This document shows positions 57,012-64,000 of a DNA stretch of 64,000 nucleotides, piece after piece. The notes under the pieces are model-generated. The model did no database searches. It saw only the letters and a program-made list of their open reading frames with translations, and was not told where the DNA came from. Each line of letters starts with the position of its first letter. Position 1 is the first letter of the stretch. Source of the DNA: Flavobacteriales bacterium. GTDB lineage: Bacteria; Bacteroidota; Bacteroidia; Flavobacteriales_F; PHOS-HE28. The stretch spans positions 62,001 through 126,000 of the forward strand of contig JADKFY010000016.1 of assembly GCA_016717305.1 (NCBI GenBank). Direction: 5' to 3'. The position numbers and the translations under genes are program-made.

Positions 57012-57019
57012 TACTTTCG
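57012..57019 (+). promoter_or_regulatory. -7 box (TTCG variant) before the SBP-like gene
   Basis: TACTTTCG followed by CGC, 9 bases before the ATG at 57029. Confidence 0.4.
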
Positions 57020-57028
57020 CGCTTTCCT

Positions 57029-57958
57029 ATGAAGACCAAGAGCACTGCGAAGTCTAAAGAACCCGCACAAGAAGAGCGGGAACTGGTCCCCATCCGCGTA
57101 GCCGGAGTTCCGGAACACTTCAACCTGCCTTGGATGCTGGCATTGGAGCGGCGTTCGTTCGTACGGTCCGGTCTGGACGTGCAATGGCGAACCGTCCCCG
57201 AAGGCACAGGGGCTATGTGCAACTTGCTGGATGAAGGCGCCGTGGATGTCGCGATCTTGGTCACGGAGGGGGCTGTCCGCTACCTCTTGAATGGTGGCAA
57301 CGCAAAGATCATTTCACCCTACGTGGATACGCCGCTTACATGGGGTGTACACGTTGGTGCGGGTACCGAAGTGCGAACGCCGAAGGATCTGGATCGAGTG
57401 CGTTACGCCATCAGTCGTCCCAATTCCGGAAGCCATTTGGCGGCCTTGGCGTATGCGCACGAGCACGGTTGGGCCATCGCTGAGAGCGACCTTTTGACTG
57501 TGAACGACCTGAAAGGTGCCGAGGAGCGCCTGCAGCAGCCGGACACGGTCGCCTTCCTTTGGGAGAAGTACACAACTAAACCGCTCGTGGACAAAGGAAT
57601 ATTTAGGCTGGTCGATGAGTTCCGTTCCAACTGGCCGGCATTCATGGTGGTCGCAACGACCAAGTTCATTGAAGAACATAGGCCCGATCTGGAGCGCATG
57701 CTGAAAGTGATACGTGACCAAGCAGCGGGGTTGATGTCCAAACGCACGGCCCCGGAAATGGTGGCACATCGATATGGCTTGAGCGTTGAAGATGCCAAGG
57801 CATGGTTCACGGATGTCCGCTGGAACACAGGTGCGCAGGTGGTTCCAACCGACTTGGAACAAGTGGCGAGGCAACTGCAATTGGCCGGTCTGCCAGGTTC
57901 TCCGGAGGGGCTTTTGGAGCGCCTCGTAAAGGGTGTATCCGCACGTGCCAAGGGTTGA
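57029..57958 (+). CDS. Substrate-binding-protein-like protein without signal peptide
   Basis: A 309-residue protein with the NitT/TauT or Ca3427-type periplasmic binding fold: V-A-G-V-P-E-H-F-N-L-P-W-M-L-A, an A-M-C-N-L-L-D-E-G-A-V-D-V-A-I-L-V-T-E-G lobe, the pocket-type S-R-P-N-S-G-S-H-L-A, and a V-V-A-T-T-K-F-I-E-E-H-R-P-D-L region. It begins with a Lys-rich stretch and has no signal peptide, so it would stay in the cytoplasm; no ABC permease or ATPase is nearby. It lies between uxs and wbpD, so it may relate to the sugar cluster or be a bystander. Function unknown. Confidence 0.72.
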   Translation: MKTKSTAKSKEPAQEERELVPIRVAGVPEHFNLPWMLALERRSFVRSGLDVQWRTVPEGTGAMCNLLDEGAVDVAILVTEGAVRYLLNGGNAKIISPYVDTPLTWGVHVGAGTEVRTPKDLDRVRYAISRPNSGSHLAALAYAHEHGWAIAESDLLTVNDLKGAEERLQQPDTVAFLWEKYTTKPLVDKGIFRLVDEFRSNWPAFMVVATTKFIEEHRPDLERMLKVIRDQAAGLMSKRTAPEMVAHRYGLSVEDAKAWFTDVRWNTGAQVVPTDLEQVARQLQLAGLPGSPEGLLERLVKGVSARAKG

Positions 57959-57990
57959 GCCCGCAGCTTTCCGATCCCATCCACCTTTGG

Positions 57991-57998
57991 TACCTTCG
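57991..57998 (+). promoter_or_regulatory. -7 box (TTCG variant) before wbpD
   Basis: TACCTTCG followed by CGCCCC, 47 bases before the wbpD ATG at 58046. Between them an ATG at 58008 opens a 13-codon frame ending in TGA at 58047-58049, overlapping the wbpD start. Confidence 0.45.
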
Positions 57999-58045
57999 CG
58001 CCCCAACATGGCGCCGTTCGCAGGCATCCATGATCAGTTTCTTAG

Positions 58046-58618
58046 ATGAGCTACACTGCCCACCCCACCGCCGTGATAGATGAAGGCTGCACCATTGGTG
58101 AAGGCACACGGATATGGCATTTCAGCCACATTATGCCGGGCTGCACGATCGGTGAGGGCTGCAACATCGGCCAGAACGTGGTTGTAAGTCCTCAAGTGGT
58201 GCTGGGCAACAATGTGAAGGTGCAGAACAACGTGAGCATTTACACAGGCGTGCAGTGCGAGGATGACGTCTTTCTGGGCCCTTCCATGGTATTCACCAAT
58301 GTGATCAATCCGCGCAGTGCGGTGGCCCGCAAGGACCAGTACCTTCGCACGCTCGTGAAAAAGGGTGCGACCATAGGGGCCAATGCAACGATCGTCTGCG
58401 GGCATGACATCGGAAGATTCGCCTTCATCGGAGCAGGGTCGGTCGTTACCAAGGAGGTGCCCGATTACGCGCTGGTAATGGGCAACCCTGCGCGGCAAAC
58501 CGGTTGGATGAGCGAGTATGGCCACAAATTGGAATTCGATGCAAATGGATCGGCGACCTGTCCTGAAAGCACCCAGCGTTATTCGCTCAAGAATGGCAAA
58601 GTGACAATGGGATCATGA
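58046..58618 (+). CDS. wbpD: WbpD-like N-acetyltransferase
   Basis: A 190-residue left-handed beta-helix acyltransferase: hexapeptide repeats run from about residue 10 to 135 (G-E-G-T-R-I-W-H-F, G-E-G-C-N-I-G-Q-N, G-N-N-V-K-V-Q-N-N), with F-I-G-A-G-S-V-V-T and the P-A-R-Q-T-G-W end. WbpD N-acetylates the 3-amino group of UDP-GlcNAc(3NH2)A with acetyl-CoA, giving UDP-2,3-diacetamido-2,3-dideoxyglucuronate. Identification also follows from wbpB and wbpA, which come next. Confidence 0.9.
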   Translation: MSYTAHPTAVIDEGCTIGEGTRIWHFSHIMPGCTIGEGCNIGQNVVVSPQVVLGNNVKVQNNVSIYTGVQCEDDVFLGPSMVFTNVINPRSAVARKDQYLRTLVKKGATIGANATIVCGHDIGRFAFIGAGSVVTKEVPDYALVMGNPARQTGWMSEYGHKLEFDANGSATCPESTQRYSLKNGKVTMGS

Positions 58619-58669
58619 GCAACCCGGCGCAACTCCCAATGTCCAACAGGTCCAGCGCTCCGAACAAGG

Positions 58670-59704
58670 ATGGCTTCCAATAACGACAAGATCAAATTTG
58701 CGGTGGTTGGCTGCGGCCACATCGGCAAGCGGCATGCACGTATGATCGCGGAGCATCCGGAAGCCGAGTTGGTGGCCTTGTGCGATATCCGTGAGCAGAA
58801 AGAGGTCGGCGTTGAAGATCACACAGCGCCTTATTTCAACGATCTGGCGACCATGTTGCGCGAAGTACCGGGCATCGACGTGGTTTCTGTTTGCACACCG
58901 AACGGTCTTCATGCTGAACAGTGCATTACCGCATTGGAACAACGCAAGCATGTGGTGTGCGAAAAGCCGATGGCCTTGAGCAAGGCCAAGTGCGAAGCCG
59001 TGATCTACAAAGCCTTGCAAATGCATCGCACGGTCTTCGGCGTTATGCAGAATCGGTACAGTCCGCCGAGCCAGTGGATCAAGAGCGTGGTGGACCAAGG
59101 ACTGCTCGGCAAGATCCATATCGTGCAGGTGAATTGCTATTGGAACCGGGACGAGCGTTATTACAAAAAGGGATCCTGGAAAGGCACTGCCGACCTCGAT
59201 GGCGGCACGCTCTTCACGCAGTTCAGTCACTTCATAGATACCTTGTATTGGCTCTTCGGTGACATCACCGACATCCAAGGGAAATTCGCCGATTTCGAGC
59301 ACAAGGAACTCACCAGCTTCGAGGATAGTGGCCTGGTGAATTTCAAGTTCCTGAACGGTGGTATGGGCTGCTTGAATTACAGCACAGCGGTGTGGGATAA
59401 CAACATGGAAAGCAGCATGACGATTGTGGGTTCCACCGGTAGCGTGAAGATCGGCGGGCAGTACATGGACAAGGTTGAATACTGCCACATCAAGAACTAC
59501 ACCATGCCGGAACTTGGACCTACCAATCCGGCGAACGACTACGGCACTTATAAGGGGAGTGCCAACAACCACGGCTTCATCATAGACAACGTTGTGGACA
59601 CATTGAAAGGAAGGAACACCATGACCACCAATGCCCTCGAAGGCTTGAAAGTGGTCGAGATCATTGAACGCATTTACAAGAAGAGGAATGAGCAATCTGT
59701 ATGA
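58670..59704 (+). CDS. wbpB: WbpB-like UDP-GlcNAcA 3-dehydrogenase (Gfo/Idh/MocA)
   Basis: A 344-residue protein. The NAD-binding fold has V-G-C-G-H-I-G-K-R-H-A (about residue 13), the catalytic C-E-K-P-M-A-L (E-K-P, about 100), and a C-terminal GFO_IDH_MocA domain with D-L-D-G-G-T-L-F-T-Q-F-S-H-F-I-D. It oxidises the C3 hydroxyl of UDP-GlcNAc uronic acid so that WbpE can aminate it; the two work as a pair. Start chosen 52 bases after wbpD. Its stop overlaps wbpA by 17 bases. Confidence 0.92.
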   Translation: MASNNDKIKFAVVGCGHIGKRHARMIAEHPEAELVALCDIREQKEVGVEDHTAPYFNDLATMLREVPGIDVVSVCTPNGLHAEQCITALEQRKHVVCEKPMALSKAKCEAVIYKALQMHRTVFGVMQNRYSPPSQWIKSVVDQGLLGKIHIVQVNCYWNRDERYYKKGSWKGTADLDGGTLFTQFSHFIDTLYWLFGDITDIQGKFADFEHKELTSFEDSGLVNFKFLNGGMGCLNYSTAVWDNNMESSMTIVGSTGSVKIGGQYMDKVEYCHIKNYTMPELGPTNPANDYGTYKGSANNHGFIIDNVVDTLKGRNTMTTNALEGLKVVEIIERIYKKRNEQSV

Positions 59705-60986
59705 CCGCCTACTGAAAAAGGAGGCGAAATTGGCCGTGATAGGCTTGGGCTATGTGGGCTTGCCGATCGCGTTGGCCTTCGCACGCAAGATCAAAGTTGT
59801 CGGCTTCGACATCAACCAGAAGCGCGTGGACATGATGCGCAATGGCGAAGACCCCAGCAACGAATTGGATGCGAAGGAATTTGAGGGTTGCGACATCGAA
59901 TTCTCTGCAGACTTGGAGGATCTGCGCGATGTGGAATTCTACATCGTAGCCGTGCCCACACCGATCGATAGCCAGAACATCCCGGACCTGACGCCGCTAT
60001 TGGGTGCCACACGAACCGTAGGCCAAGTGCTGAAGAAGAACGACTACGTGGTGTATGAAAGCACCGTGTATCCGGGCTGCACCGAAGAGGATTGCGTGCC
60101 CTTGTTGGAGCGCTTGAGCAACTTGAAATTCGTGGAGGACTTCAAAGTTGGCTACTCACCGGAGCGTATCAATCCAGGAGATAAGGAGCACACATTGGAA
60201 AGCATCATCAAAGTGAGCAGCGGTTGTGATCCGGAGAGCGCTGAGATAATCGCGAAGGTCTACGAGCTTGTCGTGAAGGCCGGCGTGCATCGCGCAACTA
60301 GCATCAAAGTGGCCGAGGCCGCAAAGATCATTGAGAACACGCAGCGTGATGTGAACATCGCGTTGATCAACGAACTCTCGATCATCTTCAACCGCATGGG
60401 CATCAATACATACGATGTGTTGGAAGCCGCAGGCACCAAGTGGAATTTCCTCAAGTTCCAGCCGGGTCTGGTGGGTGGTCACTGCATCGGTGTGGATCCG
60501 TACTACCTCGTTTACAAAGCGAAGGAACTCGGTTATCACGCGCAGATCATCGATGCCGGCAGGTTCGTGAACGACAGTATGGGTGGCTACACCGCGAAGC
60601 AAACGGTGAAGAAGATCATCGCCGCAGGGACCAATCCTGCTGATGCCCGTGTGCTCGTGATGGGCGCAACGTTCAAGGAGAACGTGACCGACATCCGCAA
60701 TAGCAAAGTGGCCGATGTTGTCAATGAGCTGAAGAGCTTCAGTTGCCACGTGGACGTGACCGACCCGCACGCCGATGCTTCGGAAGTGGAGCACGAGTAC
60801 GGCTACAAATTGGCGCCAGAAATGAAAGGACCCTACGATGCCATCATCGTTGCGGTGAACCACAGCGAGTATGCCTCCAAGGACGAGAAGTGGTTCAAGA
60901 GCATGATGAACCCGAAAGGTGTTCTGGTGGACTTGAAGGGAGTTTTCCGGACGAAGATCAAGGATCTTACATACTGGAGCTTGTGA
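59688..60986 (+). CDS. wbpA: UDP-N-acetylglucosamine 6-dehydrogenase (WbpA-like)
   Basis: The protein has 432 residues from the ATG at 59688, which falls inside the end of wbpB. It has G-L-G-Y-V-G-L-P-I-A-L (NAD site), P-E-R-I-N-P-G, and the catalytic Cys in V-G-G-H-C-I-G-V-D-P-Y-Y (about residue 268). It makes UDP-N-acetyl-glucosaminuronate, the first step of the diacetamido-uronate pathway, feeding wbpB. A UDP-ManNAc or UDP-GalNAc dehydrogenase would look alike; the neighbours favour the WbpA reaction. GTGA overlap links it to rfbB. Confidence 0.9.
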   Translation: MSNLYDRLLKKEAKLAVIGLGYVGLPIALAFARKIKVVGFDINQKRVDMMRNGEDPSNELDAKEFEGCDIEFSADLEDLRDVEFYIVAVPTPIDSQNIPDLTPLLGATRTVGQVLKKNDYVVYESTVYPGCTEEDCVPLLERLSNLKFVEDFKVGYSPERINPGDKEHTLESIIKVSSGCDPESAEIIAKVYELVVKAGVHRATSIKVAEAAKIIENTQRDVNIALINELSIIFNRMGINTYDVLEAAGTKWNFLKFQPGLVGGHCIGVDPYYLVYKAKELGYHAQIIDAGRFVNDSMGGYTAKQTVKKIIAAGTNPADARVLVMGATFKENVTDIRNSKVADVVNELKSFSCHVDVTDPHADASEVEHEYGYKLAPEMKGPYDAIIVAVNHSEYASKDEKWFKSMMNPKGVLVDLKGVFRTKIKDLTYWSL

Positions 60987-62080
60987 GCACGGAACGCAAT
61001 ATTCTGATCACCGGCGGCGCTGGTTTCATCGGTAGCCATGTCGTTCGTCGCTTCGTTACGAAGTACCCGAACTACCGCATCATCAACTTGGATGTGCTTA
61101 CTTACGCAGGCAATTTGGAAAACCTTCGCGATGTGGAGAGGGCTTCGAATTATACCTTCGTGAAAGCGGACATCTGCGACGCCGAGGCCATGACCAAGGT
61201 GTTCAAGGAATACGCCATCGACAGCGTGATCCACCTCGCCGCCGAAAGCCACGTGGACCGCAGTATCACAGATCCACTTTCGTTCGTGCGCACAAATGTC
61301 TTCGGCACTGTGACGTTGCTGAACGCTGCCAAGGAAGCATGGAAACATGGCTCGGGGGTGAGCTCCACCCCTCTCCTTGGGAGAGGGCCAGGGGGTGAGG
61401 GCCGATTCTACCACGTCAGCACCGACGAGGTCTACGGTTCACTCCACGACGATAGCCTTTTCCTGGAGACCACGCCGTACGATCCGCAGAGCCCGTACAG
61501 CGCAAGCAAAGCCGCGAGTGACCACTTCGTTCGTGCCTATGGTAACACGTACAAACTGCCTTTCGTTGTGAGCAACTGTAGCAACAACTACGGCAGTCAC
61601 CACTTCCCGGAAAAGTTGATCCCGCTCATGATCAACAACATCCGTAACAACAAACCATTGCCGGTCTATGGAAAGGGCGAGAATGTCCGTGATTGGTTGT
61701 GGGTGGAGGATCATGCAAGTGCGATCGATACCGTCTTCCATAAAGGCGTGAACGGTGAGACCTACAACATCGGTGGCCACAATGAGTGGACCAACATCGA
61801 CCTGGTCCATCTGCTCTGTTCCATCATGGACGCGAAATTGGAACGTGCGAAAGGTGAAAGTGCAAAGCTGATCACCTACGTTACCGATCGTGCTGGACAC
61901 GACTTGCGATATGCGATCGACGCCGGCAAGATCGAACGCGAATTGGGCTGGAAACCGACCATCACGTTTGAAGAAGGATTGGAGCGTACGGTGGAATGGT
62001 ATCTCGCCAATACCGAATGGCTGGACCATGTTACAAGTGGAGCATACCGTAGCTATTACGACGCCCAATACGCGCGCTGA
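60983..62080 (+). CDS. rfbB: dTDP-glucose 4,6-dehydratase with an 18-residue insert
   Basis: The GTG at 60983 (GTGA overlap with wbpA) opens V-S-T-E-R-N-I-L-I-T-G-G-A-G-F-I-G-S-H; 365 residues. The SDR motifs are S-T-D-E-V-Y-G (T-D-E) and the active site Y-S-A-S-K-A-A. It turns dTDP-glucose into dTDP-4-keto-6-deoxyglucose, precursor of rhamnose and others; rfbA, rfbC and rfbD are not in the window. Residues 123-140 (G-S-G-V-S-S-T-P-L-L...) are not part of the family. They coincide with an inserted palindrome and sit in the normally short turn before F-Y-H-V-S-T-D-E. Confidence 0.93.
   Translation: MSTERNILITGGAGFIGSHVVRRFVTKYPNYRIINLDVLTYAGNLENLRDVERASNYTFVKADICDAEAMTKVFKEYAIDSVIHLAAESHVDRSITDPLSFVRTNVFGTVTLLNAAKEAWKHGSGVSSTPLLGRGPGGEGRFYHVSTDEVYGSLHDDSLFLETTPYDPQSPYSASKAASDHFVRAYGNTYKLPFVVSNCSNNYGSHHFPEKLIPLMINNIRNNKPLPVYGKGENVRDWLWVEDHASAIDTVFHKGVNGETYNIGGHNEWTNIDLVHLLCSIMDAKLERAKGESAKLITYVTDRAGHDLRYAIDAGKIERELGWKPTITFEEGLERTVEWYLANTEWLDHVTSGAYRSYYDAQYAR
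61349..61402. repeat. Palindromic element inserted in rfbB
   Basis: About 54 bases, in frame, with a perfect 8-bp hairpin CCCTCTCC-TTG-GGAGAGGG (61369-61387) inside looser CACCCC...GGGGGTG arms. The surrounding protein is conserved on both sides. Confidence 0.8.
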
Positions 62081-62082
62081 TC

Positions 62083-62832
62083 ATGGGATTGCTCAAGAAC
62101 CTGTTCGGCAAAAGGGAGCCTGATCTTGGACCCGCGGACCTATCGGTGTTGCAAGTCGATATCCATTCGCACTTCATCCCGGGGATCGACGACGGGTCGC
62201 AGAACATGGAGCAGACCATGGAACTGCTCACAGCCATGGCCGAACTCGGTTACCGCAAGGTGATCACAACGCCACACAACATGGCCGATGGCTACAAGAA
62301 CTCACCGGAGATCATCCTTGGTGGGTTGGAACGTGTGCGTGTCGAGATAAGGGAACGCGGCATTCCCATGGAGATCGATGCCGCTGCCGAATACTATTTG
62401 GATCACGAGCTGGAGCAAAAGGTCCTGGATAAGAAAGTGCTCACTTTTGGAAAGAACTATGTGCTTTTCGAACTGCCCTTCATCAGTGAGCCAACCATGA
62501 TGCTGCAACTGATCTTCCAGATGCAGACGATGGGATACCGCCCCGTACTGGCGCATCCGGAGCGCTATCAGTTTTGGCACAATGAATTCACCAAGTACGA
62601 GAACCTGAAGGATCGCGGAGTACTGTTCCAGCTAAATATGATCGCGCTAACTGGTGCATACGGCCCGCAAGCGAAGACCATTGCCGAGCGCTTGATCGAC
62701 CTGGGCTACTACGAATTGATCGGGAGCGATTGCCACAGCATGAACCACGTGGAGGCGATCAAGAACACCCTTCACCGACCGTACTTGCATAAGATCATCG
62801 CCAGCGGGAAACTGCTGAACGCGACCTTGTGA
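62083..62832 (+). CDS. CpsB/YwqE-type tyrosine-protein phosphatase
   Basis: The 249-residue PHP-superfamily protein has D-I-H-S-H-F-I-P-G-I-D-D-G-S (metal ligands, about residue 25), A-H-P-E-R-Y (about 160) and G-S-D-C-H-S (about 215). Such Mn-dependent phosphatases dephosphorylate the tyrosine autokinase that controls polysaccharide chain length and export, so it fits the end of this cluster. The matching kinase/Wzc gene is not in the window. Starts 2 bases after the rfbB stop. Its stop directly abuts the convergent MFS stop. Confidence 0.9.
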   Translation: MGLLKNLFGKREPDLGPADLSVLQVDIHSHFIPGIDDGSQNMEQTMELLTAMAELGYRKVITTPHNMADGYKNSPEIILGGLERVRVEIRERGIPMEIDAAAEYYLDHELEQKVLDKKVLTFGKNYVLFELPFISEPTMMLQLIFQMQTMGYRPVLAHPERYQFWHNEFTKYENLKDRGVLFQLNMIALTGAYGPQAKTIAERLIDLGYYELIGSDCHSMNHVEAIKNTLHRPYLHKIIASGKLLNATL

Positions 62833-64000
62833 TCACGCCCGTTCCCTCGGAAGGAAGACGCATAGCAGACCGATCAGCGGCAGGTAGGAACACACTGCGA
62901 ACACGGTATTGATGCTCGTGGCATCGGCGAGCGCACCCAGCACCGCAGAACCGATACCGGCCATGCCGAAAGCGAAGCCGAAGAAAAGGCCGGAGACCAA
63001 TCCGACCCGACCTGGAATGAGCAATTGTGCATACACCAGGATCGCGGAGAAGGCTGATGCGAGGATGATCCCAGCCAACATGCTCAGGATGATCGTCCAC
63101 ATTGGTCCGGCGTAAGGCATCATCAAGGTGAAGGGCGCGGCACCCAGAATGGAAATCCAGATGATCGTGCGGTATCCCACCTTATCACCGAGCAATCCGC
63201 CCGCCAAGGTGCCCACTGCCGCAGCGAGCAAGAAGAGGAACAGCTGGATCTGCGCCGCTTGAATGGTCATTTCGAACTTGCCGATCAAGTAGAAGGTGAA
63301 ATAGCTCGTCATACTGGCCAGGTAGAACTGCTTGGAGAAGATCAACAGCAACAGGATCGAGATCACACCGAACACATGCTTCTTCGGGATCGGGGCGCGT
63401 GACACGGCGGGCTGGCGCGCTTGACGATGCGTGCGCAAGGCCATCATGCGCAAGTACCATTTGCCTACGCGCCAGAGCACGATCATGGCGATCAACGGCA
63501 ACAGTGAGAACAACGAGATCCTGCTTTGACCCAATGGAACGATGATCGCAGCAGCAAGCAGCGGACCCAGCGCCGCACCGGCATTTCCGCCTAGCTGGAA
63601 CACCGATTGGGCCAGTGCACGTTTACCGCCCGATGCCACGTACGCCATGCGCGATGCCTCCGGATGGAAGATGGATGATCCAATACCGACGAGCGCAACG
63701 GCCATCAGGATCGAATGAAAAGAACCGGCCCGAGCCAACAACAACACACCACCCAACGTGAACACCATGCCACCGACCATGGCAAAGGGTTGTGGTCTTC
63801 GATCGGTCAAATGCCCAACAACGGGTTGCAGGATGGAGGCCGTCATCTGGAAGGCCAATGTGATCAATCCGATATCCGAAAAAGAGAGGTTGTAGGCATC
63901 CTTCACTAGCGGATACAGCGCCGGGATCAGTGACTGGATCGTGTCATTCAGCAAGTGCGAAAAGGCGATCGCGACCAACACCGGAAAGGCCGTTCGCTCA
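62833..64000 (-). CDS. MFS transporter, Fsr (fosmidomycin resistance)-like, N-terminus cut
   Basis: At least 388 residues with twelve hydrophobic segments. V-A-I-A-F-S-H-L-L-N-D-T-I-Q-S-L-I-P-A-L-Y-P begins the first helix and G-H-L-T-D-R-R-P-Q-P-F is the MFS loop 2-3 motif. The order of helices fits the Fsr branch of the major facilitator family, which exports drugs or small organic compounds. The frame stays open to the window edge and the family usually has 10-20 more residues before the first helix, so the start is outside the window. Substrate unknown. Confidence 0.8.
   Translation of the reverse strand, partial: ERTAFPVLVAIAFSHLLNDTIQSLIPALYPLVKDAYNLSFSDIGLITLAFQMTASILQPVVGHLTDRRPQPFAMVGGMVFTLGGVLLLARAGSFHSILMAVALVGIGSSIFHPEASRMAYVASGGKRALAQSVFQLGGNAGAALGPLLAAAIIVPLGQSRISLFSLLPLIAMIVLWRVGKWYLRMMALRTHRQARQPAVSRAPIPKKHVFGVISILLLLIFSKQFYLASMTSYFTFYLIGKFEMTIQAAQIQLFLFLLAAAVGTLAGGLLGDKVGYRTIIWISILGAAPFTLMMPYAGPMWTIILSMLAGIILASAFSAILVYAQLLIPGRVGLVSGLFFGFAFGMAGIGSAVLGALADATSINTVFAVCSYLPLIGLLCVFLPRERA

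Overview
The window reads as a chromosomal segment of a Bacteroidota bacterium, most likely from the Flavobacteriales. The signs are a gliding-type ABC ATPase (GldA), proteins with type IX secretion (T9SS) style C-termini, a SusC-like TonB receptor with a carboxypeptidase-regulatory N-domain, an e(P4)-type lipoprotein phosphatase, a DUF4286 gene, and promoters with the Bacteroidota -7 box (TAnnTTTG, here also TAnnTTCG). G+C looks a little above 50 percent by eye. I saw no tRNA, rRNA, CRISPR array, prophage or transposase gene.

Layout. 1-5.0 kb (+): envelope genes (TPR fragment, LptC-like lipoprotein, small membrane protein, CNNM/CorC-type protein, PpiD-like foldase), closed by an 18-bp perfect hairpin. 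5.2-12.4 kb (-): purH followed by the rod-shape/elongasome set mreB-mreC-mreD-mrdA-rodA, with a well-formed promoter before purH. 12.6-22.1 kb: outer-membrane and secreted proteins (beta-barrel, YqaA-like protein, beta-helix lipoprotein plus TonB receptor, LOG family enzyme, PCMD-type protein, delta-60 repeat protein). 22.3-31.4 kb (-): mfd, several small unknown genes, DUF1697, a YCF48-like secreted protein and fructose-1,6-bisphosphatase. 31.5-34.8 kb (+): GNAT, S23/four-helix-bundle protein, aspartate kinase and a membrane HPt protein. 34.8-44.2 kb (-): GDPD lipoprotein, D-2-hydroxyacid dehydrogenase, mgtE, the serS-lipoprotein-TPR-DUF4286-rsmA operon, and rplU-rpmA. 44.3-52.3 kb: metK, gldA, rsgA, e(P4) phosphatase, dtd, MazG-like, a secreted unknown and waaA. 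53.2-62.8 kb (+): a nucleotide-sugar/polysaccharide cluster (wbpE, ugd, uxs, a substrate-binding-like protein, wbpD, wbpB, wbpA, rfbB, CpsB-type phosphatase). An Fsr-type MFS gene runs off the right edge.

How the genes work together. WbpA, WbpB, WbpE and WbpD together make UDP-2,3-diacetamido-2,3-dideoxyglucuronic acid from UDP-GlcNAc. Ugd and Uxs make UDP-glucuronate and UDP-xylose, and RfbB opens the dTDP-6-deoxyhexose branch. With waaA and lptC nearby, much of the window serves the cell surface.

Quality caveat. At least twelve genes, several normally essential (rodA, mrdA, serS, lysC, mfd, fbp), are broken by one or more small indels although the protein continues in another frame. Breaks are dense at 22.3-33.2 kb and absent over long stretches elsewhere. 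I read them as assembly or long-read consensus errors, not pseudogenes, and I annotate each such gene across its whole span.
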